Source: Streptomyces griseus
Lineage (GTDB): Bacteria > Actinomycetota > Actinomycetes > Streptomycetales > Streptomycetaceae
Direction: 5' to 3'
Assembly: GCA_002154345.1 (NCBI GenBank)
Contig: MUNB01000037.1
Span: forward strand, 1-55,134
DNA: 55,134 nt
Part shown: piece after piece, positions 1 to 9,123 of the stretch
How positions within the stretch are numbered: the first letter of the stretch is position 1
Layout: each line of letters starts with the position of its first letter
Notes under the pieces: model-generated
Databases searched by the model: none
Told to the model about the DNA's origin: nothing
The model's input: the letters and a program-made list of their open reading frames with translations, nothing else
Translations under genes and position numbers: made by a program

Positions 1-28
1 CCCGTACCCGTCCCGAAAGGCATTCCGC

Positions 29-898
29 GTGAAGAAGCCGCAGCGCACCCTGCTCGCCGCCGCCCTGCTCACGGTCTCGGCCCTCGCCGTGACCCCGTCA
101 CCCGCCTTCGCCGCCGGCCAGGACCGTCCCCAGTACGTCGCCCTGGGCGACTCCTAAGCCGCCGCGCCCCTGGTGCGTCCGGCCGACCCCGCGAACCCCC
201 GGTGCGTCCGCTCGCTGGGCAACTACCCCAACGTCGCCGCGGACGTGCTGGGCGCCGGACTGACCGATGTCACGTGCTCCGGCGCCACCGCCCGCGACTT
301 CACCCGGTCCGCGCACGCCGGAACACCACCCCAGTACGACGCGCTGTCGGCCGACACCGACCTGGTGTCCATCACGATCGGCGCCAACGACGCCGAGCTG
401 TTCCGTCTGCCGAACACCTGCGTCAACCTGCTGCCCGAGCCCCTGGGGACCAGCTGCGAGGCCACGAACACCGGCTCGGGGACCGACCGGTACGCGGCCG
501 CCGTCGAGGCCTGGGCCCCCACCTTCGACGCCGTCCTCACCGCCGTCCGGGCCCGGGCGCCCCACGCGCGCGTCGTGGTCGTCGGCTACGGGACCTACTT
601 CCGTCCCGGCGGCTGCTTCCCCGCCCAGCCGTACTGGGGCCGCGATGCCGACTACATCCAGGCCCGGATCGACCAGCTCGGCACCGTCCTGCGTGAGGCG
701 GCGGCCCGCCACGGGGCGCTCTACACCGACACGGCGGGGATCGGCGCGGGCCACGACGCGTGCGCACCCCAGGAGGACCGGTACATCCAGAGCGCCCTCT
801 CCCTGCGCGACGGCTTCCCGCTCCACCCCACCTCGGCGGGCTCCCGGGCCTTCGGGGAAGCCGTGGCCGCCACCCTCACCGACGACGGGGAGCGGTGA
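29..898 (+). pseudogene. SGNH/GDSL hydrolase interrupted by a stop codon
   Basis: GTG start at 29 follows an AAAGG ribosome binding site and begins a Sec signal peptide (KKPQRTLLAAALLTVSALAV, then AFA). The mature part reads YVALGDS and then hits TAA at 155-157, immediately after the GDS nucleophile serine (codon 42). The same frame then continues to 898 with normal family sequence: CSGATARDF, TIGANDAELF (the N block), and the catalytic Asp-His of FPLHPTSAGSRAFGEA. Relatives read GDSYA here, so a single TAC to TAA change explains the break. No convincing start with a ribosome binding site lies just after the stop. In life it would be a secreted lipase/esterase; as written it is a pseudogene or a sequencing error. 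Confidence 0.85.
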
Positions 899-938
899 CG
901 GCGACCACCGCCGGGAGACACCCGGCGGCCGTTGCCGT

Positions 939-1835
939 TCAGGCCGCCGGTACGCGGACGCGCGTGGTCAGCAGGACGGAGTCGCGGGCGGCGGCCCGGG
1001 CGCGGGGGTCGAAGTCGGGCGCCGCGCAGACGAGGAGTGTCCGGCCGTCGTCGCCGCCGAGGCCGCAGGCGAAGGCGCCGAGCCCGTCGGGCAGGTCGAG
1101 CTGTTCGACGATTCCCTCACCCTCCCGGACCCTGACGACACGCCCGTGGAGGGCGTCGGCGACCCACAGGTCGCCCGAGCCGTCGACGGCGCACCCGTCG
1201 GGCGCGTACCGGAGCTCCGCGATCATCCGGCCGGTCGGGGCCAGGGCCGGCGAGGGAGCGACCTGAGCCCAGATGCGGCGCTCGGTGAGCAGGCCGTCGG
1301 GCGTGAGGGTGAAAGCGGTGTGGCGGGCGGCGAAGGTCTCCCCGACGACCAGGGTCCTGCCCTGGTCGGTGAGGACGGCCGCGTTGGGGAAGACGAGCTC
1401 CTCGGCGGCGACCCGTACCGTTCCGTCGGGCAGGACGCGGAGCAGCGCGGCGGTACGAGGGTGCTCGCCGGCGTTCAGGTCGAAGCCGAAGCAGCCCACG
1501 AAGGCGGTTCCGTCGGGCAGGACGAGCATGTCGTTGGCCGGGCCCTCGCCGTACGGGGCCAGATGGGCGTGCACGACGAGGCTGCCGTCCGGTTCGCGCC
1601 GCATGACCTTCCGCGCCCGCATCGCGACGAAGAGGAGCGCCCCGCCGGGCAGCCAGCCGAGGCCGCCGGGGTGGTCGCCGTCCAGGCCGAGGACGGTGGT
1701 CGTCCGGCCGTCCCCGGCCACGGTCACGATGCGGTCGGCGTAGAAGTCGGACACCCACCACACGCCCTCGTGCCAGCGGGGGCACTCGTAGAACGCGCCC
1801 GGGGCGCCGATCGGGGTCCATCCGGTGTCCGTCAT
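939..1835 (-). CDS. SMP-30/gluconolactonase family protein
   Basis: A 298-residue beta-propeller of the SMP-30/lactonase (LRE) family. Visible hallmarks are an early ECPRW with the metal-binding Glu, WWVSDFYADRI, the GDHPGGLGW blade, PANDMLVLPDGTAFVGCFG, and DGCAVDGSGDLWVADALHGRVVRV near the C-terminus. Members hydrolyse sugar lactones or related esters with a divalent metal; substrate cannot be told. The frame is open upstream to 1871, but the ATG at 1835 (MTDTGWTPIG) has a GAGAG just upstream and fits the family N-terminus. It lies convergently against the broken hydrolase. Confidence 0.85.
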   Translation of the reverse strand: MTDTGWTPIGAPGAFYECPRWHEGVWWVSDFYADRIVTVAGDGRTTTVLGLDGDHPGGLGWLPGGALLFVAMRARKVMRREPDGSLVVHAHLAPYGEGPANDMLVLPDGTAFVGCFGFDLNAGEHPRTAALLRVLPDGTVRVAAEELVFPNAAVLTDQGRTLVVGETFAARHTAFTLTPDGLLTERRIWAQVAPSPALAPTGRMIAELRYAPDGCAVDGSGDLWVADALHGRVVRVREGEGIVEQLDLPDGLGAFACGLGGDDGRTLLVCAAPDFDPRARAAARDSVLLTTRVRVPAA

Positions 1836-2005
1836 GTCCGCACTCTCGCCGAAAGGCGGCGTGCGGGCCATGGGCGATCACCCATCGTTCACCGGCTTCC
1901 ACGAACGAATCCGACAAACGGCACGCCGCCGGGCCCGGACCCTCGGCAGGAGGCCCCGGCCCGGCCCGGTCCGGGAAGCTCCGGCGGCGAGCGACAATGG
2001 ACGGT

Positions 2006-3238
2006 ATGCCTTCCGTACTGCCCGATGGTGAGCCCGTGCCCGACGACGGGGCGCTGCCCCGCCATGCCCTGGAAGGCGCAGCCGACCGCCCGCTCGGCTT
2101 CTATCTGCACGTGCCGTACTGCGCCACCCGCTGCGGCTACTGCGACTTCAACACCTACACCGCCACCGAGCTGCGCGGCTCCGGCGGAGCGCTGGCCTCC
2201 CGCGACAACTACGCCGCCCATCTGATCGAGGAGGTCCGCCAGGCCCGCAAGGTCCTCGGCGACGACCCGCGCCCGGTCCGTACGGTCTTCGTCGGCGGCG
2301 GCACGCCCACTCTGCTGCCCGCCGCCGACCTCGTACGGATGCTGGCATCGATCAGGGAGGAGTTCGGGCTCGCCGAGGACGCCGAGATCACCACCGAGGC
2401 CAATCCGGAGTCCGTCGATCCGGCCTACCTCGAAGCCCTGCGCGAGGGCGGCTTCAACCGGGTCTCCTTCGGCATGCAGAGCGCCAAGCAGCACGTCCTG
2501 AAGATCCTGGATCGCACCCACACCCCCGGCCGCCCCGAGGCCTGCGTCGCCGAGGCGCGCGCGGCGGGCTTCGACCACGTCAACCTGGACCTGATCTACG
2601 GCACCCCCGGCGAGTCCGACGACGACTGGCGGGCCACCCTGGACGCCGCGATCGGCGCGGGCCCCGACCATGTCTCCGCGTACGCCCTGATCGTCGAGGA
2701 GGGCACCCAGCTCGCCCGCCGCATCCGGCGCGGCGAGATCCCGATGACCGACGACGACGCGCACGCCGACCGCTATCTCATCGCGGACGAGGCCTTCGCC
2801 GCCGCCGGTTTCGACTGGTACGAGGTCTCCAACTGGGCCACCACCGAGGCCGGCCGCTGCCTCCACAACGAGCTGTACTGGCGCGGCGCCGACTGGTGGG
2901 GCGCGGGCCCCGGGGCGCACAGCCACGTCGGCGGTGTGCGCTGGTGGAACGTGAAGCACCCCGGCGCATACGCCCAGGCGCTCTCCGAGGGCCGCTCGCC
3001 CGGCGCGGGCCGCGAGATTCTCGCCGACGAGGACCGCCGGGTCGAGCGGATCCTGCTGGAGCTGCGGCTGCGCGAGGGCTGCCCGCTCGACCTCCTGAAA
3101 CCCGACGGCCTCGCCGCCTCCCGCCGCGCCCTGACCGACGGCCTGCTGGACCCGGAACCGTACGGGAAGGGCCGCGCGGTCCTCACCCTGCGCGGGCGGC
3201 TCCTCGCCGACGCCGTCGTCCGCGACCTGGTCGACTGA
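2006..3238 (+). CDS. hemW: HemW-type radical SAM heme chaperone
   Basis: 410 residues. The radical SAM cluster motif CATRCGYC (CxxxCxxC, around residues 33-40) sits after FYLHVPY, followed by FVGGGTPTLLP, TTEANPES, RVSFGMQS and NLDLIYGTPGE. This pattern and the HemN-like C-terminal domain are typical of HemW, formerly annotated as oxygen-independent coproporphyrinogen oxidase and now regarded as a heme chaperone. It keeps the 4Fe-4S site but, like other HemW proteins, lacks the longer HemN N-terminus. Starts at 1997 and 2006 are both ATG. The second is preferred because a GACAAT -10-like hexamer ends 7 nt upstream, suggesting a leaderless mRNA. Confidence 0.93.
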   Translation: MPSVLPDGEPVPDDGALPRHALEGAADRPLGFYLHVPYCATRCGYCDFNTYTATELRGSGGALASRDNYAAHLIEEVRQARKVLGDDPRPVRTVFVGGGTPTLLPAADLVRMLASIREEFGLAEDAEITTEANPESVDPAYLEALREGGFNRVSFGMQSAKQHVLKILDRTHTPGRPEACVAEARAAGFDHVNLDLIYGTPGESDDDWRATLDAAIGAGPDHVSAYALIVEEGTQLARRIRRGEIPMTDDDAHADRYLIADEAFAAAGFDWYEVSNWATTEAGRCLHNELYWRGADWWGAGPGAHSHVGGVRWWNVKHPGAYAQALSEGRSPGAGREILADEDRRVERILLELRLREGCPLDLLKPDGLAASRRALTDGLLDPEPYGKGRAVLTLRGRLLADAVVRDLVD

Positions 3239-3265
3239 CACCCGGAGAAGACCTCACGGGCACGC

Positions 3266-6142
3266 TCACGGCTTGCAGTCCTTCGCCGTCAGCGGCGGCG
3301 CGACCCCGGCCGGCTTGCCGCACACCAGGGTCCGCTCGGCGCTCGGCCCCGGCCGGACCACCTTGACGATGTTGAGACCGTGCACGTTGTCCGAGACCGA
3401 GGACTTCGCCCGGCTGAACGAGATCGTCCCCGTGGGCATGTTGTTGAGGTCCACCGTGTGCAGCGTCGCCCAGGTCTCCGCCGCGCTCCGGCGCTGGTCG
3501 CCGCGGGCCGCGGCGTCGTACAGCGCGGCCGTCGCGCTGTAGGAGATGACGGTCTGCCCGCTGGCGAACAGCTCGTCCTCGTACGCCGGACGCCCCGAGA
3601 CCAGCGCGGCGACCTCCCCCTCCGGGTGCAGCGCCCGCAGCGTGCGGTACGCGTCGCCGTAGAAGCCGAGGTTCTTTCCGCGGTCCAGCGGGGCGAGGGA
3701 GCTGTGGTAGAGCGTGACGTTGGCCGCGATCGACGTGCTGTCGTCGAAGGTGCCCTTCGTCAGATCGTCCCCGGTGAACACCGTCATCCGCCGGTCCGAG
3801 CACCCGGTGGTGCCCGACAGGCCCGCCATCAGTGTGGGCACGTCCTCGACCCGCCCCGCGAAGTACAGCGCGTCCGGCACCCGCTCGGCCTGGCAGATGC
3901 TGGTCAGCGGGGCGTTCAGGCTCGCCCCGCCCGCGAGGTCGTAGCTCACGTCCCGGCCCAGCGAGAAGCCCGACGTCCGCAGCATCTCCTTGCCCGCGGC
4001 CCGCTGCTCGGCGGTGTACCGGTCCAGATCGCCGTTGTGGTCCCCGCGCGACAGCACGATCGCGTGCGGGCGGTCCAGCTCCTTCGCGACCTGCCGGGCG
4101 ACCAGCCCCAGCGCGTACGTCTGCTCCTCGTCCGTCGCTGCGAGGCCGAAGTAGTTGGGGAACCGGCGGGGCAGGTCGCCGCTGGAGTTCGTCGTGTTCA
4201 CCAGCGGCAGCCCCGCATCGCGCAGCAGCCGCGTCGCGTCGTCGCTCTCGTAGGTGTTGCGGCCCAGGCCGACCACCCCGACCACCGTCGGATCCCGCCG
4301 GGCCACCTCGATGATCTTCCGTACGGCGGTGAGCTGCCGCAGCATGTCCTCGCCGCCGTTGGCGGTCAGCACGCGCAGCTTCACCGACCGGCCCACGGTC
4401 TTGTTCACCGCCCGCTGCTGGAGGTAGACGCCGGTCAGCTCCTCCAGGCCCTTGCGGGTCGCCTCCCGGTCCTTGCCCGTGGCGGTCAGCGGACCGGCGT
4501 ACACGACCGTCACATACGCGTCGCCCGGTGCGATGTCGGCGTTCTCGGCGCGTATCTCCTGCTCGATCCGCTCGAAGGTGATGCCCTTGCCCGCCCCGTT
4601 CAGCTCCAGGCCGTTGCCCCGCGCGAAGAGCACCTCGGGCGCGGTCGCCACCCCCACGCACTCCCGGTCGTCCCCCTCACCGGCCCAGATCGCGTCCGTG
4701 TTCCGGTCGGTCAGCGGACCGTGGCAGTACGTATCGCGCCAGTGCCCGGCCCACAGGAACGCCCCCAGCAGCGAGCCCACGACGACCACCGCGATGCTCG
4801 CCCGCGACATCACCCACCACGCCCAGGTCCGCCGGACCCGGTGGGTGACCAGCTGCGCGTGCGCGTGCTCGTGCGTCAGCTTCTCCGTCGACAGCGGCAG
4901 CAGCAGCACCCACGCCAGCGTCGCCGCGGCCACCGGCGACTGGCCCAGGCTCAGATCGTCGACCCACCGTTCGTAGCGGGCCCGGGCCCCGGAGGAACCG
5001 CTCGGCGCCCCCGGACCCGGCCGCTCCGGGGGCAGCGGCGGGGTGTGCCGCATGATCTCGGAGGCCGGCAGCGAGGCGAGCAGCAGCAGCGGATCGACCT
5101 CGCTGCGCCGCGACCGTACGTTGTTGATCGCGTTGATCAGCAGGACGCCGCCGTTGTCCTGGGTGGCCCGGGGCAGGAACACCACCGGCGGGACCGTGCG
5201 TTTGCCGCGCCGCCAGTCCAGGGAGTGCGGGCGGTAGTTGTGCCGCAGGTCCTCCAGCAGCGCCTGCACCCGCAGCTCCAGATGGAACTGGCGCGCGTAC
5301 TCGTCCTCCGCCCCCGCGTCCGCCACCCGCTCCGCCACCGCCGCCGCCCGCGCCCGGATCACCCGCCAGGAACCGCTAGGCGAGAACCACGACCAGCCGT
5401 CCGACGGATAGCCGGTGCTGGACGCGGCCAGCGACGAGGTGGTGGCGAACCAGCGGCTGGCCCGGCGCAGCCACAGCAGCGGCGGCGCGGCCCGGCTCGC
5501 CAGGCCCACCACGGCGAGCCCGAGCAGCGCGACGGCCGCCACCAGGGCCGTCAGCAGCCAGTCGATCTCGCCGAGCAGCACGCTGAGCAGCGCGATGAAG
5601 AGCGCGCCGACGAACGTCTCGGGCCGCACCGACTCCCGCAGCGACTCCCACCGGCTGCCCCGGCGCGGCCGGCCGGACCGCCAGCGCAGCCGGCTCAGCT
5701 GCTCCAGAATCCTTTCCTCGCGCACCTCGGAGGTGTTGCCGTGCGACTGCTCGACCACCGTCGCGGTGGCCTGCTCGATCGCCCCGAGCAGCCGGGAGCG
5801 GGGAAAGGAGAAGGTCTTGTACTGGGTGTTCTCGCGGGTCTCCCACGGCTTCTCGGAGAGCGTGCGCACCATGTCGAGCGCCGCCTCGTACGGAGTGGCG
5901 CCCTCGCCGTCCAGCAGCCGCACCGGCACCCGGCGTAACTCGTTGGCCCGGTGCACCTGGTGGACGACCCGCTCCACCCGGGCGTCGATCTCCGGTCCGG
6001 CCGCGGCGTCCGCCGCCTGGGCCACCACGAGCGGCATCACCGGCCGGTTGACCCGGTACCGGTCGATCAGCTGCTGCATCAGATGGAAGACGGCCGAGGC
6101 CGCCTCGTTGTCCGCACTGTCCCGCCAGACCTCGCGCGCCAT
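3266..6142 (-). CDS. Large membrane protein with C-terminal type I periplasmic-binding domain
   Basis: 958 residues, unusually built. Residues 1-175 are a soluble domain of unknown family (PVMPLVVAQAADAA, RRVPVRLLDGE). Two membrane segments follow at about 177-215. A second soluble part (225-440) includes PPVVFLPRATQDNGG and PLLLLASLPAS, which look like alternating strands. A third membrane helix is at about 448-466. From about 475 to the end is an exported type I periplasmic-binding-protein fold (YVTVVYAGPLTATGKDRE, VVGVVGLGRNTYESD, PLVNTTNSSGD, PHAIVLSRGDHNGD, MTVFTGDDL), as in branched-chain amino-acid receptors. A ligand-sensing receptor rather than an ABC transport subunit is suggested, since no permease or ATPase lies nearby. 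GGAAGGAC precedes the ATG. Confidence 0.7.
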   Translation of the reverse strand: MAREVWRDSADNEAASAVFHLMQQLIDRYRVNRPVMPLVVAQAADAAAGPEIDARVERVVHQVHRANELRRVPVRLLDGEGATPYEAALDMVRTLSEKPWETRENTQYKTFSFPRSRLLGAIEQATATVVEQSHGNTSEVREERILEQLSRLRWRSGRPRRGSRWESLRESVRPETFVGALFIALLSVLLGEIDWLLTALVAAVALLGLAVVGLASRAAPPLLWLRRASRWFATTSSLAASSTGYPSDGWSWFSPSGSWRVIRARAAAVAERVADAGAEDEYARQFHLELRVQALLEDLRHNYRPHSLDWRRGKRTVPPVVFLPRATQDNGGVLLINAINNVRSRRSEVDPLLLLASLPASEIMRHTPPLPPERPGPGAPSGSSGARARYERWVDDLSLGQSPVAAATLAWVLLLPLSTEKLTHEHAHAQLVTHRVRRTWAWWVMSRASIAVVVVGSLLGAFLWAGHWRDTYCHGPLTDRNTDAIWAGEGDDRECVGVATAPEVLFARGNGLELNGAGKGITFERIEQEIRAENADIAPGDAYVTVVYAGPLTATGKDREATRKGLEELTGVYLQQRAVNKTVGRSVKLRVLTANGGEDMLRQLTAVRKIIEVARRDPTVVGVVGLGRNTYESDDATRLLRDAGLPLVNTTNSSGDLPRRFPNYFGLAATDEEQTYALGLVARQVAKELDRPHAIVLSRGDHNGDLDRYTAEQRAAGKEMLRTSGFSLGRDVSYDLAGGASLNAPLTSICQAERVPDALYFAGRVEDVPTLMAGLSGTTGCSDRRMTVFTGDDLTKGTFDDSTSIAANVTLYHSSLAPLDRGKNLGFYGDAYRTLRALHPEGEVAALVSGRPAYEDELFASGQTVISYSATAALYDAAARGDQRRSAAETWATLHTVDLNNMPTGTISFSRAKSSVSDNVHGLNIVKVVRPGPSAERTLVCGKPAGVAPPLTAKDCKP

Positions 6143-6308
6143 CGCCCCGTGTCCTTCCCCCGTGGACCCCGCGGCTCCCTCGAACCGTCGGTCCGTGAAC
6201 CGCCTGCCCGTTCTTCCCTCTCACTAACCGATGGTGCGTGTGGGGCGCAGGCATTCCCAGGGATCGGCACATGATCGTCCGGGACGGACGGGCCTCAGCC
6301 CGGGGACA

Positions 6309-7127
6309 TCAGTCCGGAAGGGTGACGAAATCGATCAATTCCTCTACCCGGCCCAGGAGTTGGGGCTCCAGGTCCTTGTAGCTGCGGACCTTCGACAGAA
6401 TGTGCTGCCAGGCCGCCCCGGTGTTCTCCGGCCACCCCAGCGCCCGGCACACACCCGTCTTCCAGTCCTGCCCCCTCGGCACCACCGGCCAGGCGTCGAT
6501 CCCCACCGAGGACGGCTTCACCGCCTCCCACACGTCGATGTACGGATGCCCCACCACCAGCACATGGTCACCGGTCACCCGATCGGCGATCCGGGACTCC
6601 TTGGAGCCGGGCACCAGATGGTCCACCAGCACCCCCAGCCGGGCGTCCGGCCCCGGCCCGAACTCCCCGACGATCGCCGGCAGGTCGTCGACACCCTCCA
6701 GGTACTCCACGACCACGCCCTCGATCCGCAGGTCGTCGCCCCACACCCGCTCCACCAGCTCCGCGTCGTGCCGGCCCTCCACATAGATCCGCCCGGCCCG
6801 CGCCACCCGGGCCCGCGCCCCGGGCACCGCCACCGAACCGGAAGCCGTACGGGTGGTGCGCACGGGGCCGCCGGGGCCCGGGCGCACCAGCGTGACGACC
6901 TTGCCCTCCAGCAGGAAGCCGCGCGGCTCCATCGGGAACACCCGGTGCTTGCCGAACCGGTCCTCCAGGGTCACCGTCGGACCCTGAGCCGTCTTCTCGC
7001 AGCGGATCACCGCCCCGCAGAAGCCGGTGGCGACCTCCTCCACGACCAGATCGGGTTCGGCGGGCACCTCGGGCACGGGGGCGGACCGCTTCCACGGCGG
7101 GGTCAGGTCCGGCTGGTAGCTGCGCAT
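6309..7127 (-). CDS. DUF3097 family protein
   Basis: 272 residues matching the actinobacterial DUF3097 family as I recall it: an N-terminal MRSYQPDLTPPWK, then FCGAVIRCEKTAQGPTVTLEDR, RVFPMEPRGFLLEGKVVTL, IYVEGRHDAELVERVWGDDL, and a C-terminal PEVWEAVK-like region (YIDVWEAVKPSSVGI). VEGRHDAELVERVWGDDLR resembles a Toprim-like acidic patch, so a nucleic-acid role is possible but unproven. A TATCGT hexamer lies six bases before the ATG, suggesting a leaderless transcript. It is in the same direction as the following large membrane protein. Confidence 0.75.
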   Translation of the reverse strand: MRSYQPDLTPPWKRSAPVPEVPAEPDLVVEEVATGFCGAVIRCEKTAQGPTVTLEDRFGKHRVFPMEPRGFLLEGKVVTLVRPGPGGPVRTTRTASGSVAVPGARARVARAGRIYVEGRHDAELVERVWGDDLRIEGVVVEYLEGVDDLPAIVGEFGPGPDARLGVLVDHLVPGSKESRIADRVTGDHVLVVGHPYIDVWEAVKPSSVGIDAWPVVPRGQDWKTGVCRALGWPENTGAAWQHILSKVRSYKDLEPQLLGRVEELIDFVTLPD

Positions 7128-7203
7128 GGCCCGACGATAATCGGCCCGCCGCCGTGAAGAACCTCACGCCGCCACGAAGATCCGCACGCCACCGCGGGGA
7201 TCC

Positions 7204-7932
7204 TCACACCGCGAACCGCTCCGCCAGCGCCGCCCGTTGCTTCCGGACGAACGCCGCGTCCACCACCGCCCCGTGCCCCGGTACGTACAGCGCGTCCTCG
7301 CCGCCCAGCTCCAGCAGCCGCTCCAGCGCGGCCGGCCAGCGCGCGGGCACCGCGTCCGGGCCCGCCTGTGGATCGCCCGACTCCTCGACCAGATCGCCGC
7401 AGAGCACCACCGGAGGCCCACCGCCCGAGCCCGGCACCAGCACCGCGAGGTCATGGCCGCTGTGGGCGGGGCCCAGATCGGCCAGCAGCACCCGGCGGCC
7501 GCCGCCCAGATCGAGCACCTGCTCCCCGTCCACCTCGTGGTGCGGGACCACCAGCGTGTCCGCCGACCGGGCCGCCTCGTCCTCGGGCACGCCGTGGCGC
7601 ACCGCGTCGCCGTACAGCCCCTGCTCCCCGTCCCGCAGCAGGGCGGCCAGCCCCGCCGAGCCGTACACCCGCACCCCGGCGAACGCCGCCGTGCCCAGCA
7701 CATGATCGAAATGGGGGTGGCTCAGTGCGATATGCGTCACCCTGCGGCCGAGCAGCGCCTCGGCCTGCCGGCGCAGCTCGACGCCCTCGCGCAGCGTCGA
7801 GCCGGTGTCGTACAGCAGCACCCCCTGCGCACCGGCGACCAGCGCGACGGTGGCGTCCCAGCCCGGGAGCCGCCGCCGGCCGACACCGTTGCCCAACCGC
7901 TCCCAGCCGAAGTCTTCCCAAGCGACGTCCAT
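7204..7932 (-). CDS. MBL-fold metallo-hydrolase
   Basis: 242 residues. The metallo-beta-lactamase signature is HPHFDH (in IALSHPHFDHVLGTAAF), with LLYDTGSTLREG before it, LADLGPAHSGHDLAV (third-motif His), VVLCGDLVEESGDP (bridging Asp) and LYVPGHGAVVD (final His). Two zinc ions are expected. The substrate cannot be assigned; broad-family members include lactonases, thioesterases and glyoxalase II-like enzymes. TAGCGT ends six bases before the ATG, so the mRNA may be leaderless. It is divergent from hrcA. Confidence 0.85.
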   Translation of the reverse strand: MDVAWEDFGWERLGNGVGRRRLPGWDATVALVAGAQGVLLYDTGSTLREGVELRRQAEALLGRRVTHIALSHPHFDHVLGTAAFAGVRVYGSAGLAALLRDGEQGLYGDAVRHGVPEDEAARSADTLVVPHHEVDGEQVLDLGGGRRVLLADLGPAHSGHDLAVLVPGSGGGPPVVLCGDLVEESGDPQAGPDAVPARWPAALERLLELGGEDALYVPGHGAVVDAAFVRKQRAALAERFAV

Positions 7933-7989
7933 ACCAGGACGCTATCGGCAGCGACCTGCGCGGTCCCGTGGTGGGGCGGCCGGTCGCCC

Positions 7990-8020
7990 TTGCCCCGGCC
8001 CCACCCCACCCCCGTACACT
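7990..8020 (+). promoter_or_regulatory. Candidate hrcA promoter
   Basis: TTGCCC at 7990-7995 and TACACT at 8015-8020 form a vegetative-type promoter with a 19-base spacer, a little long. The predicted start site falls just before the CIRCE palindrome at 8034, which is the right geometry for HrcA repression. Confidence 0.5.
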
Positions 8021-8033
8021 GACGACGGGATCG

Positions 8034-8060
8034 CTGGCACTCGTACGTACCGAGTGCCAG
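8034..8060 (+). promoter_or_regulatory. CIRCE operator
   Basis: CTGGCACTC, nine spacer bases, then GAGTGCCAG. This is a perfect inverted repeat matching the CIRCE consensus (TTAGCACTC-N9-GAGTGCTAA) at the GCACTC/GAGTGC core. It lies 46 bases before the hrcA start codon and is expected to bind HrcA. Confidence 0.93.
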
Positions 8061-8106
8061 CCGGACACCGGAGAGATCCGGAGAAACACAGCTGGAGGTG
8101 TGCGCG

Positions 8107-9123
8107 ATGCTCAGCGAACGCAGACTCGAAGTGCTGCGCGCCATCGTCCAGGACTATGTCGGCACCGAGGAGCCCGTCGGCTCCAAGGCGCTCACCGAGC
8201 GGCACCGGCTGGGAGTCTCCCCGGCCACCGTCCGCAACGACATGGCGGTGCTGGAGGACGAGGGCTTCATCGCCCAGCCGCACACGAGCGCGGGGCGCAT
8301 CCCCACCGACAAGGGGTACCGCCTCTTCGTCGACAAGCTCGCGGGCGTCAAGCCGCTGTCCTCGCCCGAGCGCCGGGCCATCCAGAACTTCCTCGACGGC
8401 GCGGTCGACCTCGACGACGTGGTCGGCCGGACGGTGCGGCTGCTCGCGCAGCTGACCCGGCAGGTCGCCGTCGTGCAGTACCCCTCGCTGACCCGCTCGA
8501 CGGTGCGGCACGTGGAGCTGCTGTCGCTCGCGCCCGCCCGGCTGATGCTCGTCCTGATCACGGACACCGGCCGGGTCGAACAGCGTATGATCGACTGCCC
8601 TGCGCCGTTCGGCGAGGCATCGCTCGCGGATCTGCGGGCCCGGCTCAACAGCCGGGTCGTCGGACGCCGCTTCGCGGATGTCCCGCGCTTGGTGCAGGAA
8701 CTGCCGGAATCCTTCGACAGCGAGGACCGGGGGACGGTCTCCACCGTCCTTTCCACCCTCCTCGAAACCCTGGTCGAGGAGACGGAGGAGCGGCTGATGA
8801 TCGGCGGCACCTCCAACCTCACCCGCTTCGGACACGACTTCCCGGTGATGATCCGGCCGGTGCTGGAAGCACTGGAGGAACAGGTCGTCCTGCTGAAGCT
8901 GCTCGGTGAGGCCACGGACTCCGGCATGACCGTACGGATCGGGCACGAGAACGCCCACGAGGGGCTCAACTCCACGTCCGTCGTCGCGGTCGGCTACGGT
9001 TCGGGCGACGAGGCAGTCGCCAAACTCGGCGTGGTCGGACCGACCCGCATGGACTACCCCGGAACGATGGGAGCGGTACGCGCAGTGGCACGTTACGTCG
9101 GACAGATCCTGGCGGAGTCGTAA
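8107..9123 (+). CDS. hrcA: Heat-inducible transcriptional repressor HrcA
   Basis: 338 residues. The N-terminal winged helix is visible as [18 protein letters not shown], then [37 protein letters not shown] and [20 protein letters not shown], all hallmark HrcA sequence. The dimerisation and effector domain follows, with GHENAHEGL and the C-terminal [25 protein letters not shown] at 8094-8098 is eight bases from the ATG at 8107; an in-frame GTG at 8098 overlaps that ribosome binding site and is rejected. HrcA represses chaperone genes and needs GroEL for activity in known systems. The stop codon abuts the dnaJ start. Confidence 0.97.
   Translation: MLSERRLEVLRAIVQDYVGTEEPVGSKALTERHRLGVSPATVRNDMAVLEDEGFIAQPHTSAGRIPTDKGYRLFVDKLAGVKPLSSPERRAIQNFLDGAVDLDDVVGRTVRLLAQLTRQVAVVQYPSLTRSTVRHVELLSLAPARLMLVLITDTGRVEQRMIDCPAPFGEASLADLRARLNSRVVGRRFADVPRLVQELPESFDSEDRGTVSTVLSTLLETLVEETEERLMIGGTSNLTRFGHDFPVMIRPVLEALEEQVVLLKLLGEATDSGMTVRIGHENAHEGLNSTSVVAVGYGSGDEAVAKLGVVGPTRMDYPGTMGAVRAVARYVGQILAES

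Noticed and set aside
267..2225. A 652-codon open frame across the SGNH and SMP-30 genes
   Set aside because: Arg/Pro/Ser-rich composition and no family sequence; it is a frame shadow of high-GC genes.
3380..5938. An 852-codon open frame on the plus strand
   Set aside because: It is antisense to the 958-residue membrane protein, which has clear domains; composition is that of a shadow frame.
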